DNA of 64,000 nucleotides from Lycium barbarum (Eukaryota; Streptophyta; Magnoliopsida; Solanales; Solanaceae), in the NCBI RefSeq assembly GCF_019175385.1, contig NC_083348.1:49436950-49500949 (forward strand). Direction: 5' to 3'. A program made the position numbers and the translations under genes. The number at the start of each line of letters is the position of its first letter. Position 1 is the first letter of the stretch. The notes beneath the pieces were generated by a model. The model saw only the letters and a program-made list of their open reading frames with translations, made no database searches and had not been told where the DNA came from. Below are positions 44,889-56,302 of the stretch, one piece after another.

Positions 44889-47800
44889 CTATTTTTTTAT
44901 GGAAAACTAGGAAAACCGGGTTTAAAGAATTTTTTTCAAAATAAGTAAAACTCTTTTTGGACCAAAGTTCGAGGTAAGGGTTATGGTGATCCCTTAGGGA
45001 AGGTTTTACGCACCCTAGTATTAAAGATTTGTAGAATATGGTTAACCTACGAGCTTCAATGTGTGATTTAACTTTATTTATTTGTTAAAAAGTGTTTAAC
45101 TTTCCGCAAAATGTCATTTTTTGTTCATATCATAATTTTTGAAAAAATTCGGCAAGAAGTCCCCTTATAAAAGGGGTTTTGGGGTTTGAAAATTCACTTA
45201 AGTGTTCAACTCACTTTATTGGCGGACTAGGACACACCCATGATTTCTCCTGATAGAGTTGCTACTATTCTAGTCGAAATAAGATGAGTTTAGTTCTTAC
45301 GGGTTTTTATTTTATATAAAAAAATATGGAGTATTCTGCTAATATTTATACTTATATATAAGTAAATACAACTTTGCTTATTTGAAGTTCATAATGTCAT
45401 CCATATTCTACGTCCAAACCGTCTCATCCCAAACTTTGGCCCAACAGAGTCTTTTATTTTAGTCCAATAAATTTTTGGGCGTTTAGCCCAACGGTCAAAA
45501 CGTTTGAGTCGGAAAGAGTCCATTTCCACAAACCTGAATTTCACAAACCTCTAGTTTCCAGGATTTAGGTCATTTCAAGAATTTTGCCCAAATATTTAAT
45601 ATGTCTCAACACCAGTTTTCCATCAAAATAATCCTCAAGCCACATTTTCCATTTTTTCATCCTAAATTCATTTTTTATTTCATTCCTTAACTCAACATCA
45701 TACCTACAAATAATCAAAGCCAACGGACTTAAGGCCCAAAACCATTTCCACCTCTTTCGAGTAAATCGTTTCCAGATTTTTGCCAAAGGCCCAAAACTTA
45801 CTACTTAGTCATTTGAGAAAAAATATTAATTTACCCTCCCAACAAAAGGCTGAGTTAATTGTTAAACTTTGCAAAATCAGATTAAGCACCAATTTTGGTC
45901 ATGCAAAGCTAAAATTAACCGAGTTTGAAAATCTTTTGAGCGACTTCCCTAAATACTAAGTGTGTTCCTAAGTTCTACATCCATATGGGTTTCAATATAC
46001 TACACATTTGTTTCAAATATACACATACAAAATACATATGAAATAAGAGAAGAGAGAGCCGAAGTAAATTTTAACTAATGGGTCTACCCAAAGTCATTAG
46101 TGTAATTTTTATCCATGACTGGGCCTTCAATGTATTAGCTTTGACTATCACCCATCGGACTAGATCAAGGAAGAGTGTTGCGCCTCAGGCCCAACAAGGT
46201 TCAATGCAGAGGAGGCCTAAATGGCTCGGGGCATTTCACATGCATCATCAAATAATAAGCGTTAGAAGTTGTTTATACTAAGTAAAAAAAAACTAGTGGA
46301 ATATATACAATTCGTGTGCACAAGCAAACAAGGCATAAAATGAAAAAACGAACATACCCTGATTTAAATTATACGGAGCAAATAGAACCTAAATTTTAAT
46401 CTTCAATAATAAGTGTAAATAAATGGCCCAAAATACAAGGGAACAGATCATGGCTAAATGAGGCCCAGTATAAATGAATGCAGGTTTAATACAAGCCCAT
46501 ATAACTACACTTAGAGAAGGAGTAGAAATGACCCAACACTTTGTATAATAAAACAAGCATCAAGATTTGTTTGTGAGGTATACAAAGTATACTTCTCTGT
46601 ATACGTCATGAGGTAAAAAAGTCAGGTATATTTCGTATACATTCAATACACAGCAGGTATATCAGTAACAAAACAAAGGAAAAGGGAATGGGATTTCCAT
46701 GGCAGCTAACCCATCAAAGGCAACACTTAACAATTTTAAATGTACAGTTTAGATTGAAAAGGGAAAGCCATAGATTTCTATACTTTTTGAGGTGAAAACT
46801 TTAATTTTAAAGGATGGTTTCAACAAAAATGACTTATCTGAGCATATTAATCCCTTTTAATTAATCTAGAGGATCCCATAATGTATGATTTCATATAGGG
46901 GAACCCCAGCAACCAAAATGGAAAGGGACTTGACTCAATTTGGCTAGAAACTCTAAGTTGTTCCCTCCCTTCTTAGTCCTAGGTAAGTCACACCTATAAC
47001 CCTTCATACCTTAAGTGACATACCTCTTGTTTAATAACCTTTAGATCCTACTTTTTTTTTACTCAGGTGTAAACAGACTTGACTGTGTTCAAACTTAGTG
47101 TGTAGCAGACAACAAACAGATTCTCAAGGAAAAATTACATAAAATTTTAAACAGGAAAGGGCATGAATATTTGGACAAATCACCAGTAAATGTAAAAAAA
47201 ATCTCATCCCCAATACTTGACAAAGTGAGACAGGACATTAGTTTTATTTTTAGTTAGTCCAGATTCCAATGGAAAACAGTAGTGCATTGTTGGTTTACAA
47301 GGTGTAATCGGGATATTTACTAATATATCGAGGAAAAGACACTAGTACAACACACACACACACAAGAGATAAAATCAATAAGCTAAAAGTTTATAGTTAA
47401 TTAAATGAAATAAGTATGACATCTTTTAAGCACAATTATAAGCTCAAACCAGAGAACATGATTTTATTCCCACACAGAGATCTTCTACAAACCATAAAGC
47501 ATCAGATTTGAATGAAACAAGCATGGTCTAAATAGTCCTAAGAAATCAACCAAAATATGGGAGCATGGATATAAAAGGATTATAAGTCAATCAACCTCAA
47601 CATAGTTAACAGACTGTGAGACACATGATCTTTAAGCAGGTAATCACTTTTGACATGATCAAAGAAACTGTAAACCAACTTAATTTAAAAAAGAGGTGAG
47701 CAACGAGATATGATCAACAAAAATTATACATTCAAGATCTTAACAAAGCACATGGACAGGATTATCAAGGACTGTCAACACGTAGTCCTAGTTAAGCATA

Positions 47801-49698
47801 TAGGTAAGATTTAGTAAAACTCCTATTTCTGATGCTATCTAAAAAAAACAGGATAGGCATAAGTTATTTATTTTAAGCTAAATAACTAAATATGACTTAA
47901 CCACATGAATAAGCTAACACAATTACAGGACATAACCAATAAATATAAGCAAATCCTAAAGTAAGCAACATTAAGCTAATTAAATTACCTAAAGCATGAT
48001 CGCACAAAACAAGTAATGATTAACACGTAACTAAAACAAAAATTAACTAAGGCGAGGCAAAGAATACCTTTTTGATGCGCAGCCTTGGTTGAGAATGGAC
48101 TTGGGAGATTATATGCTTCTTTTTGCTCCACGCTCAGCCCCAACCACACAAGAACAAGCACAGAAGTCGTTTAAAAATTTTACTCAACTCAGAAAATTTA
48201 AAGGTTTTCAAATGTATGAAAAAAAGCTTAAGTATTTTGAGTTCAAATAAATATGTCATGAAGCCTGATATTTGATTGATTATCAACAATAGGATTTGGG
48301 AAATTGCAAGCAAAATCCTCATCTCCCCGATGTTGGACAAAGCTAAGTTCTCGTGATAATCTTGTTTTTCAACACATCAAGGGTTAGGATTTACCCACAA
48401 AATGCATCAAGGGTCAGAATCGACCCAAACATGTATCAATCCATTCATTTCCTCAAAAACCAACAAAAATATGAGGTTCAAATCGCATGCAAACAAAATC
48501 CATCAAGGATTTTCAAAGCTTTTGACTGTTGATTCGCAAAAAGTAAATAAAAAAAGGAACTATAACGTGTTTGGGTTGGATCCTGGAGGAAACGGGTAAG
48601 AAATGGCAGAGCAATAAATGCTCTTGCCATTCTCGACACTGCAAATACTAAATCAAACACACTGGCCCTTCATTTTTGCCATTTCTGGCAAGGTATGACG
48701 CGAGGAGGGCAAAAGAACATGGGGTGGTGCTAGGGTTTTAGAGAGGAAACGCTTTCCTCTCTCTAAAGCATCGCTTGGATGCTGATGTCAATAATGCCAA
48801 ATGACAACGAGGTTGCTTCTTTTAATTCTCTCTTGGGCCGGGTCTGGTCCTTAACGGACTGGGCTTGGCCATACAAAAAATTAAAGAGGGGGGCCTGATA
48901 TTATATGCCAATATACATGTATATATATGCGTGTATATCTGTGTATACATGAGTATATATACATAAAGCCTTGACCCTTTATATTTTTAAGCCATTGGAC
49001 CGGGTCGGTCCTTAATGGACTGGACTCGGCCATTTAAAAAAGAAGAAGGAAGAAACGGGCAGCCCATTTAGGCATGTGTATACATGAGATATGCATATGT
49101 ATATGTATATTCATGTTTATATCCATGTATACATATATATTGGGAGGACCTTTATTTTAAACAAAAGCGGTATTTAAAGGAATGTCCACTAATTGAACAT
49201 TTTTGCAAATAAGACCACTTTTAAATTAATTTGCAAATTAATTCTCTACTTTGCAAATATGGCCCTAATTAAAATAAACCATAAATTTGGCCATTTTAAT
49301 TAAAGTAAAAATTAGATTATTCAATTGATTATTTCAATTGTAATCCTATTTTAGCCATAATGACCTATTTGTGCAAAAATTTAAAGTTAAGTGTCAAAAT
49401 TGAAAATCTATTTTAAATAACCAATTTCCTTGAATTAAAAGAAGTGAAATACTTACTAAATTGATTTAATTTTTCTGGAAAATACCAATATGATTCTAAT
49501 AATATGTAAATTAATGTCAAAATAACTTATAATATTTATAGAGATTAATTTTCCAAGTGAGAATGGTAAAGTATTATCTAAATAATTTTATAAAATCATT
49601 TTGGCATCTAAACAAAATACATTTTTCACTCCGTTTAATATTCAAGGACTCTGGATGATTAAAATAAATTATGGGAGGTCAAAAATTAGATGTCAACA
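44889..49698 (-). mobile_element. Tat/Ogre-type LTR, about 4.8 kb
   Basis: In element sense it starts TGTTGACATCTAATTTTTG at 49698, directly after the polypurine tract. The length of nearly 5 kb is characteristic of Ogre-like LTRs. It has no credible coding frame. Internal features are a ~155-bp duplication (48830-48985 and 48990-49140), CA and TATA-rich microsatellites (47350, 48905-48965, 49080-49140) and a perfect 10-bp-arm inverted repeat agagaggaaa-cgc-tttcctctct (48740-48762) beside ctaaaaccctagc on the minus strand, a possible promoter/leader region. Confidence 0.75.
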
Positions 49699-49711
49699 AC
49701 TGCCCCTTCGG
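49699..49711 (-). other. Tat element polypurine tract
   Basis: The minus strand reads ccgaaggggcagt immediately before the LTR start TGTTGACATC. Confidence 0.75.
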
Positions 49712-50364
49712 TGTTCGGGGATGGCGGGACCATCCCTGAGCAACGAAATTTGACTAACGCTGATTTTTGACTAACCCAACTTATATCACCTCATTTTCAT
49801 GCAATTGTTTTTTTCAAAATATATGGTCGGACCCTGGTTTCTGGGTTTCCTACATATCTCAGGTTTTATGAGAATTCAGGTCGTTTGTAGTTCGTCTCCA
49901 TTATGACTTCTAAATGCAAATTAAAAGTAATCTCAGATTTTTCGGGTTATTAAACTGGGAAATCTAGAGTGATTGGTTGGAGTTGTGGCTGACTCTCTAC
50001 CATTGAGTCCGCCTACATATCCCTGTTCTTGGGAATCAAGTCACTTGTAGTTTGACTCGATCGGAGAAAAAAGGTCATCCCTTATGTGGGAGTGCCTTTA
50101 TGTGTGCTGGTGTGTGTCCGACCGCTAGCGGAATAATAAAAAAGAAAGAACACATAAGCAAATAGGCAATCTTGTGTGGCTGAGCATTGGGAAGAGTGAT
50201 CTTCCAAGTCCTGGCCGAAGATCTTGACTCTCATGGGCACCTTATCTCGACCGGCTGCGTAAGAAAAAGTTCCACGTTTGCTCTGCAATCTGTCTGGATT
50301 TGACTTGATCAACCTGCTCTGTTTGGCGGCTACAAATCTGCTTCCATTTGCTGAGTAATGTTTA

Positions 50365-50565
50365 TTTTTGGGTGACGAATACTGCAGTCATCCCATCGGG
50401 TTTACATCGTCTTGTCTTTTTTAACGAATACTACGGTCTCTGACCGATTTTAGATTACTTTGTCTTTTTGGGCAAATACTGCGGTCTCATGACCATTTTT
50501 ACATCGTTTTGTCTTTTTGGGGCGAATACTGCGATCTGATGACCGGTTTTACATCGCTTTGTCGT
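50365..50565 (-). repeat. 49-bp tandem repeat, 4 copies (array 1)
   Basis: Plus-strand units contain cgaatactgcggtctcatga, ccggttttacatcg and ttgtctttttggg. Starts of the gaatact block at 50377, 50426, 50474 and 50524 give a period of 48-50 bp. Confidence 0.88.
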
Positions 50566-50614
50566 CTTGCTATATCTGGTAGTTTATATGTATGGCCCTT
50601 TTGGTAATTGAAAT

Positions 50615-50744
50615 GAACGACCCTCTTGGCATGTTTGTATGAATGGCCCTCTTCGTATGTTTGTGTGAATGGCCCTCTTGGCATGTTTGTATAAATGGCC
50701 TTCTTGGCATGTTTGTATGAATGGCCTTCTTGGCAAATAATAAG
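50615..50744 (-). repeat. 26-bp tandem repeat, 5 copies (array 2)
   Basis: The unit gaatggccctcttggcatg plus tttgtat starts at 50615, 50641, 50667, 50693 and 50719, exactly 26 bp apart, with few substitutions. Degenerate copies continue toward 50800. Confidence 0.92.
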
Positions 50745-50942
50745 AAGTGATGGCTCTCTCGGCAACAGAAAAAATAGATATGCAATGGCCCTCTTAACAA
50801 ATAAGAAGAAGTGATGCAAATGACAGATATGTCCCTTTTGGATAAATCGTCTTTCTTTCATCCTTTATGTTGGCTATGACCCTTTTGGGCAAGTATGCCA
50901 TTCGTTCTTATTGCGACCCTTTGGCCAAACATTTTCCTTTGC

Positions 50943-51180
50943 GGCAATTTCTCTCATTTTGTAGCCTTTGTGGGATTAATATTTTTCCCTTGTGGCATTT
51001 TCATCCTTTCGTAGCCCTTAAGGGTAGATATTCGTCCTTTTGGCTTTCAAAGTCTTTCATAGCCCACGTGGCCAGATGTTTAACCCTCATGGCATTCTGA
51101 TCTTTCCTAGCCCCTGTGGCTAGCTATTTTGTCCTTGGTGGCATTCAAAACCCTACGGCCCTCGTGGCTGGATATATATT
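50943..51180 (-). repeat. 49-bp tandem repeat, about 5 copies (array 3)
   Basis: Units contain tggcattttcatcctttcgt and agccc-tgtggctag. Starts of tggc at 50993, 51041, 51090 and 51139 (and a diverged copy at 50943) give a 48-50 bp period. The sequence is unrelated to array 1 although the period is the same. Confidence 0.85.
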
Positions 51181-51880
51181 TTGAAAGCCTGATCCCAACA
51201 GTGGTCTTGATCGTTTTTTGGCGAACTATTTTGTCCACATGAAGCAAAGTTAGAAAAAGGATCATCTTCCGACGTGTCTCAACTTCGGTAGGTATAACCG
51301 CTTCAGCACCGTAGACTAACAGATACGGAGTTGCTCCTGTTGAAGTTCTGGCCGTAGTACGGTATCCCAGTAAAGCATTAGGCAATTGTTCATTCCAACC
51401 GGTATAATTATCAGTCATTTTTCTCAATATCCTCTTGATAGTTTTATTGGCAGCTTCTACGGCTCCGATCATTTGTGGTCGGTAGGCTGTCGAGTTTCGG
51501 TGAGTGATCTTGAATTGCTCATAGATATCATTCATCAGGTGGCTATTCAGATTTTCTCCATTGTCTGTTGTGATGGACTCGGGTATACCAAATAGACATA
51601 TGATATGGTTTCGCACGAAGTCAGCTACCACTTTCTTTGTTACTAATTTGTGAGACGTTGCTTCCACCCACTTGGTAAAGTAGTCAATAGCAACTAAGAT
51701 GAACCGGTGGCCATTTGAAGCTGCGGGTTTAATGGGTCCAATAACATCCATGCCCCAAGAAACGAAAGGCCATAGCAAGCTCATAGCATTAAGTTAATTT
51801 GAAGGGACCTTGATTAGATCACCGTGGATTTGGCATTGATGGCACCTTTGCACATATTTGCAGCGATCACTTTCCATGGT
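51107..51880 (-). pseudogene. Integrase of the Tat element
   Basis: RCKYVQRCHQCQIHGDLI (about 51880-51825) is the Cys pair of the zinc domain; a stop (TAA) follows it. The catalytic core shows GMDVIGPIKP (D13 of the frame from 51784), ITTDNGEN (D74) and GAVEAANKTIKRIL (E110), a DD35E triad. FGIPESITTDNGEN and PYLLVYGAEAVIPTEVE are typical of Tat integrases. The C-terminus decays after about residue 175. Confidence 0.9.
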
Positions 51881-52214
51881 CATCCAATACTATCCATCTC
51901 GTGGAATCTTCTTCGCTAGTACAAATCCATTAATATGGGGTCGACATGTCCCAGCATGGACCTTTTCTAGAAGTTTGGAGGCTTCGTTGGCATCTACTCA
52001 TCGAAGCAGACCAAAAGAAACCATTGGCCATTCTTCAGATGGTCTTCTGTTGTCCATTTGTAATGCTTTTAGGATACTCCTGTCTTTGCAAATACATTTG
52101 ATGTCGTTGTACCATGGCTTGCCATCCGGCTCAGCCTCCACATAACAACAGTGGGCAGGCTCTTCTTTCAAGCTTATCCTTAGTGGGTCGATGTGACCGT
52201 TTTTAGGATGCTGG

Positions 52215-52605
52215 ATCATTGACGCTATTGTGGCTGGTGCATCAGCAAATTCATTCTAAGCTCTCGACGTATGTCGAAATTCGATCTTTCTGAATTTCTT
52301 GCACAATCTTTGTGCCAAGTTCACATATGGAAAGATCTTTGCATTCTTGGTGGCACATTCGCCTTATACTTGATGAATCAGCAGGTCGGAATCTCCAATG
52401 ACCAATAATTCATTGATGTCCATATCCAGTGCCATTCGGAGACCTAGGATGCAGGCCTTGTATTAAGCCATGTTGTTGGTACAATGAAATTTGACCATTG
52501 CGGCCATGGGGTAGTGTTTCCCATTTCCTGATATCAAAACCGCTTCGATTCCGGAACCTTTGTAATTCACTGCTCCATCAAAGAATAGTTTCCAGCCAGT
52601 ATAAG
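52215..52605 (-). pseudogene. Second (archaeal-type) RNase H of the Tat element
   Basis: On the minus strand: WKLFFDGAVNYKGSGIEAVL, FHCTNNMA-YKACILGLRMA, LLVIGDSDLLIHQV and a RHTSRA-NEFADA-type end (52590 to about 52225), with stops where Gln or Glu is expected. The block FFDGA...TNN.AEY...GDSDL is the extra RNase H that distinguishes the Tat clade from other gypsy elements. Confidence 0.85.
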
Positions 52606-52639
52606 ATTCTGTTAGTCCTTCTTCTATAGCGAACGCCCT

Positions 52640-53900
52640 TCGTCCGGGAAATAGGTGCGAAGTGGCTCGAGCTCTTTATCCACTCGCCTTGCAGCTAGTA
52701 AGTCAGCCAAAGCCTATCCTTTAACGGCTTTCTGAGCTATGTACACGATGTCAAATTTACTTAATAGCATCTGCCATTGGGCCAACTTTCCGATGGGCAT
52801 GGGCTGGCGAAATATATACCTCAACGGGTCCATTTCGGATATAAGGTGAGTGGTGTACGAGGACAAATAATGCCTCAATTTTTAAGCCACCCAAGTCAAG
52901 GCACAATAGGTTTTCTCCACTAGTGTATATCTTGCCTCACAGGCTGTGAATTTCTTGGTCAGATAGTAAATGGCACGCTGCTTTTTCCCTTCTTCATCGT
53001 GTTGGCCTAGCATGCAACTGAAGGCCTTTTCAGGAACTGACAAGTATAGCAGCAATAGGCTCTTTGGCATTGGTGGTACCAAGCCTGGCTGGTTGGACAG
53101 ATATTTCTTGATAGTGTCGAATGCCTCTTGACACTCCTCTATCCATTTTGTAGGAGCGTCCTTTTTCATGATCTTGAGGATGGGTTCCATAATGATGGCG
53201 GATTGAGCTATGAATCGCCCAATGTAATTCAACCTTCCCAGGAAACTCATGACTTCTTTCTTAGTTTGGGGAATAGGTAATGCTTGGATTGTTTTGATCT
53301 TTGTTGGGTCTAGCTCTATGCCCCTTTGGCTGACTATGAACCTAGTAACTTTCCCGCCGGTACTCCGAACGCACATTTGGCCGGGTTCAATTTCAAGTAA
53401 AATTTTCGTAGCCTGTTGAAGGATGTCCTCAAATGTGTGGTATGCTCCGAACTTTCCCTTGACTTGATAATGACATCATCTACATAGACTTCAATCTCTC
53501 TATGGACTATGTAGGGGAAAATGGTAGTCATTGCTCTCATGTATGTTGCGCCAGCATTCTTGAGGCCGAAAGGCATTATCCTGTAATGGTACACTCCTCA
53601 TGGAGCGATGAAGGCTGTTTTCTCAGCATCTTCTCAATCCATTAAGAGATGGTAGTAGCCAGCGTAACAATCCACAAACGATTGTAGCTCGTGTTTGGCA
53701 CAATTATCTATGAGTATGTGGATGTCCAGGAGTGGAAAATTATCCTTTCGGCTAGCCTTGTTAAGATCTCGGTAATCCGCATAGATTTTTATTTTGCCGT
53801 CTTTCTTGGGTACCGAAACTATGTTGTCTAGCCATGTAGGGTATGAGGCACTTCCACCACTCCCGACTTAATCTGTTTCTCCACCTCGTCTTTGATCGGA
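52640..53900 (-). pseudogene. RT and first RNase H of the Tat element, frameshifted
   Basis: RT palm: YRIMPFGLKNAGATYMRAM and EVYVDDVIIKS (YVDD intact) in the frame 53594-53334. Upstream RT motifs to about 53900 are scattered over frames with stops. The frame 53376-52882 has FLGRLNYIGRFIAQS (connection) and KQRAIYYLTKKFTACEARYT, an RNase H typical of Tat, continuing degenerate to about 52640. Several stops and at least two frameshifts make it non-functional. Confidence 0.87.
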
Positions 53901-53936
53901 TACTAAGATCTTGTTTGAATTGTCGGGTTTTCTGCT

Positions 53937-54306
53937 TTACTGGAGCAAAACCCTCATTGATGGGTTTTCTGCTTTACTGGTGCGTAGTCCTGGCAAGTCG
54001 ACGTATGACCGTGCGAAGATATCCACGTACTCCCTTAGTAAACTTATCAATTCTTCTTTAAAAGGAGTCCCTAGGTGTGCACTTATCCTTGTTTCTTTGA
54101 CATCCTCTTCATCACCTAGATTTATGGCTTCTGTTTTGTCCATGTTTGGCTTCTGCTCATTCTCTAGTTGTTCTACTTCCTCTGCGAGACCCTCGGGTAG
54201 CATTGTGGTCTCATCATATTCCTCATACTCTTTTTCCTCTATCCTGCCTAACTCATTCGTTTCGCAACATGTCATGATATTTAAGGTTGCTTTATTTTTT
54301 TTATTA
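53937..54306 (-). pseudogene. Pre-RT exon of the Tat element
   Basis: Acidic sequence TMLPEGLAEEVEQLENEQ, then ETRISAHLGTPFKEELISLL and REYVDIFARSYVDLPGL, the segment that normally precedes RT in Tat elements. It opens just after the acceptor-like site at 54307. Confidence 0.75.
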
Positions 54307-54596
54307 CTGAAAAGAAATTCAAGGCAAAATATGTTAGTATAAAACATGCGTGCAACAAAATAGATAAAACAGTTTTGATAAACCGAGGAATTCATTAATT
54401 TAAAAATATTTAGAAGAACGGACTATGGTCCTGGCTTGGATCAAACCATTTTCGTTATTGAAAACATTACGAGGTATGTAAGTGAAAAGGATGAGCAATC
54501 GGGACTCGACTGATTCTCCCTATTTTCAAAATAAATTCATTTTTCTTCATCAAAGAGCCAGTAGCGGGGTAAAGGCCCAGTTAGACAACTGCTTAC
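54307..54596 (-). other. Putative intron between protease and RT of the Tat element
   Basis: On the minus strand tcgg/gtaagc (donor at 54596) and gaatttcttttcag (acceptor ending at 54307) bound 290 bp of A/T-rich DNA with stops in all frames and no Tat homology. Coding homology ends just before the donor (YAEAPTIREAES) and restarts just after the acceptor. Ogre elements have a spliced intron at this location; splicing here is not shown. Confidence 0.65.
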
Positions 54597-55640
54597 CCGA
54601 TTCTGCCTCTCTGATGGTGGGCGCTTCAGCATAATCTTCCAGAATCACAGAGAAATCTTCTTCTTAGAATAGCATCCTTATCCCTTCTTCAATGTCAGGG
54701 TCTCCAGGTATAGACATTCTGTGGGGAAATGACTGGTACAGGTTTGGAATGGGTTTTCAAAGATCTGCAACCTCTTGTTTCTTCTTGGTAGGTATCTTTT
54801 CTTCTGCTGGGACGTAACCAAGCCTGAAGCAAAAATTATCTTGGAGAATGGGAATGGGCTCGGTGATGCCCTACAGGGTTTTCCCAAACCCCTTCCAGGT
54901 TCAAACCCGTTAAGGATCATAGTGAAAGCAATCATTTTGTAAACTGCTGGCATGGGAGCTTTTAGGGAATCTATCTTGTGGGCCGCTCCCACTAACTCCA
55001 TGACATGGAAATCCATTCCTTTAGGTGCAACTTCAATGAGAGGTACAGAGTTGTCTAGGTAATTGTGCATGTTAGCTTCTCCGTGGATCACCACTTCTTC
55101 CCCTTCCCAGATAAACTTGACAGATTGATGAAGCGGGGATGGTACTTCTCCTGCCATATGGATCCATGGTCTTCCCAGAAGCAAACTATAATTGGCAGGT
55201 ATTTCCATGACGTGGAATTTAGTGGTGAACTCAGCTGGTCCTATTTGAATGTCCAAATCAACTACCCCAGTGGCATCACAACGACCCCTATCGAATGCTC
55301 TTATGTTAGTGTAGCCCTGACGAACCTTTCCAAGGTCATATCCTTGCTGAGTCAAGGTAGACTCGAGACAAATGTTAAGTCCTGCTCCGTTGTCGATTAA
55401 TACCCGGGTTACCACTTTGTTACAACATATGATAGTGATGTATAGCGCTTTGTCATGATTTGTGCCTTCTTTGGGCAACTCTTTCTCTATGAAGGCAATT
55501 TGATGTTCCTCCATAACATCAACGACCATTTCGGCCAGATTTTATCTGTTTGTTCCAGCTGTGACGTGAGCTTCTTACAACACCTTCATTAAAGCCAGGC
55601 GGTGTTGAGGTGAACTTTGCAGCAATGCCAGTACCGAGAT
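54597..55640 (-). pseudogene. Protease with G-patch of the Tat element
   Basis: The frame from 55529 has RVLIDNGAGLNICLESTL (aspartic active site at D46), a YSLLLGRPWIHMAGEVPS block typical of Tat protease, WEGEEVVIHGE, and a G-patch NGFEPGRGLGKP near residue 207. Upstream, in frames with stops, SIVEHLKKMPAQISVLALL (about 55680-55600) is the usual gag-pro linker. The pro frame ends at 54678, with coding homology continuing in another frame to 54597. Confidence 0.85.
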
Positions 55641-56302
55641 TTGGGCTGGCATTTTCTTTAAATGCTCAACAATGGAGTATTCCTTTGGCTGCATTCGGCG
55701 CTAGAAATCTTCAGCTTCTCCTTCAGTGATAGGCCTTTTCTAATTTTCCTCCTTTTGGGTGCCCTTTTGACTAAGTCTTCGGGAGTGTAGCATCTCCCTA
55801 ATCTTGTAATGCCATGTGCGGCAGCAACTTGGACTATGAACGTTTTGCAAAGCGGTGTTGGAGTCACTTGAGCTATATGCACCACCACTGGTGCAGGGGT
55901 TAATACTTTGAATTGTGGGCGTTCTTGCAAGGAAAATGACGCTACTGTGCGCTCAAGTTCTTTCGCAGAATCACGGATTGATGGCCTTCCTGCGACCTAG
56001 TCTTCCTCTCTCTCAATCATGTGAATCACATTGTTGCCATGGTTTGGCAAAGGATTGGTGTTCACGTTTGGAGGGGCTGTTTGGAGTACAATTTCCTTTC
56101 GGTCAATCAAGTCCTATATTTTGTACTTGAGATTAATGCAATCTTCAGTATTGTATCCTATGCCATAGGAATGATAGACACATGTCTGATCAGTTCGGTA
56201 AAATCGGTTCTTTGGGTCGGCGACCTTTTGGGGAAGTGCTTGGATCATCCCAGCCGCACTTAATCTTTTGAATAAATCAGTCCGGGATTCCATCAGTGGG
56301 GT
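55641..56302 (-). pseudogene. gag: Tat element gag, C-terminal part with zinc motif
   Basis: On the minus strand from 56302: PLMESRTDLFKRLSAAGMIQ, then TCVYHSYGIGYNTEDCINLK, a C-x2-H-x4..C gag zinc motif. At 55930-55658 follow TFIVQVAAAHGITRLGRCYT and a Lys/Arg-rich stretch. The homology picks up where the upstream gag stops at 58681, so solo LTR H split one gene. Confidence 0.82.

Larger units (their letters stand above)
49712..51106 (-). mobile_element. Tat element 3' UTR with three tandem arrays
   Basis: Non-coding sequence between integrase and PPT. It holds two copies of a cctacatatc...gtagtt module (49848-49895 and 50009-50060) and three tandem arrays described separately. Ogre/Tat 3' UTRs are known to be hypervariable and to seed satellite DNA. 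Confidence 0.75.

Noticed and set aside
45565..45786. Small open frames in 44889-49698 as genes
   Set aside because: They are isolated, A/T-rich, without homology I recognise and lie in a non-coding Tat LTR.
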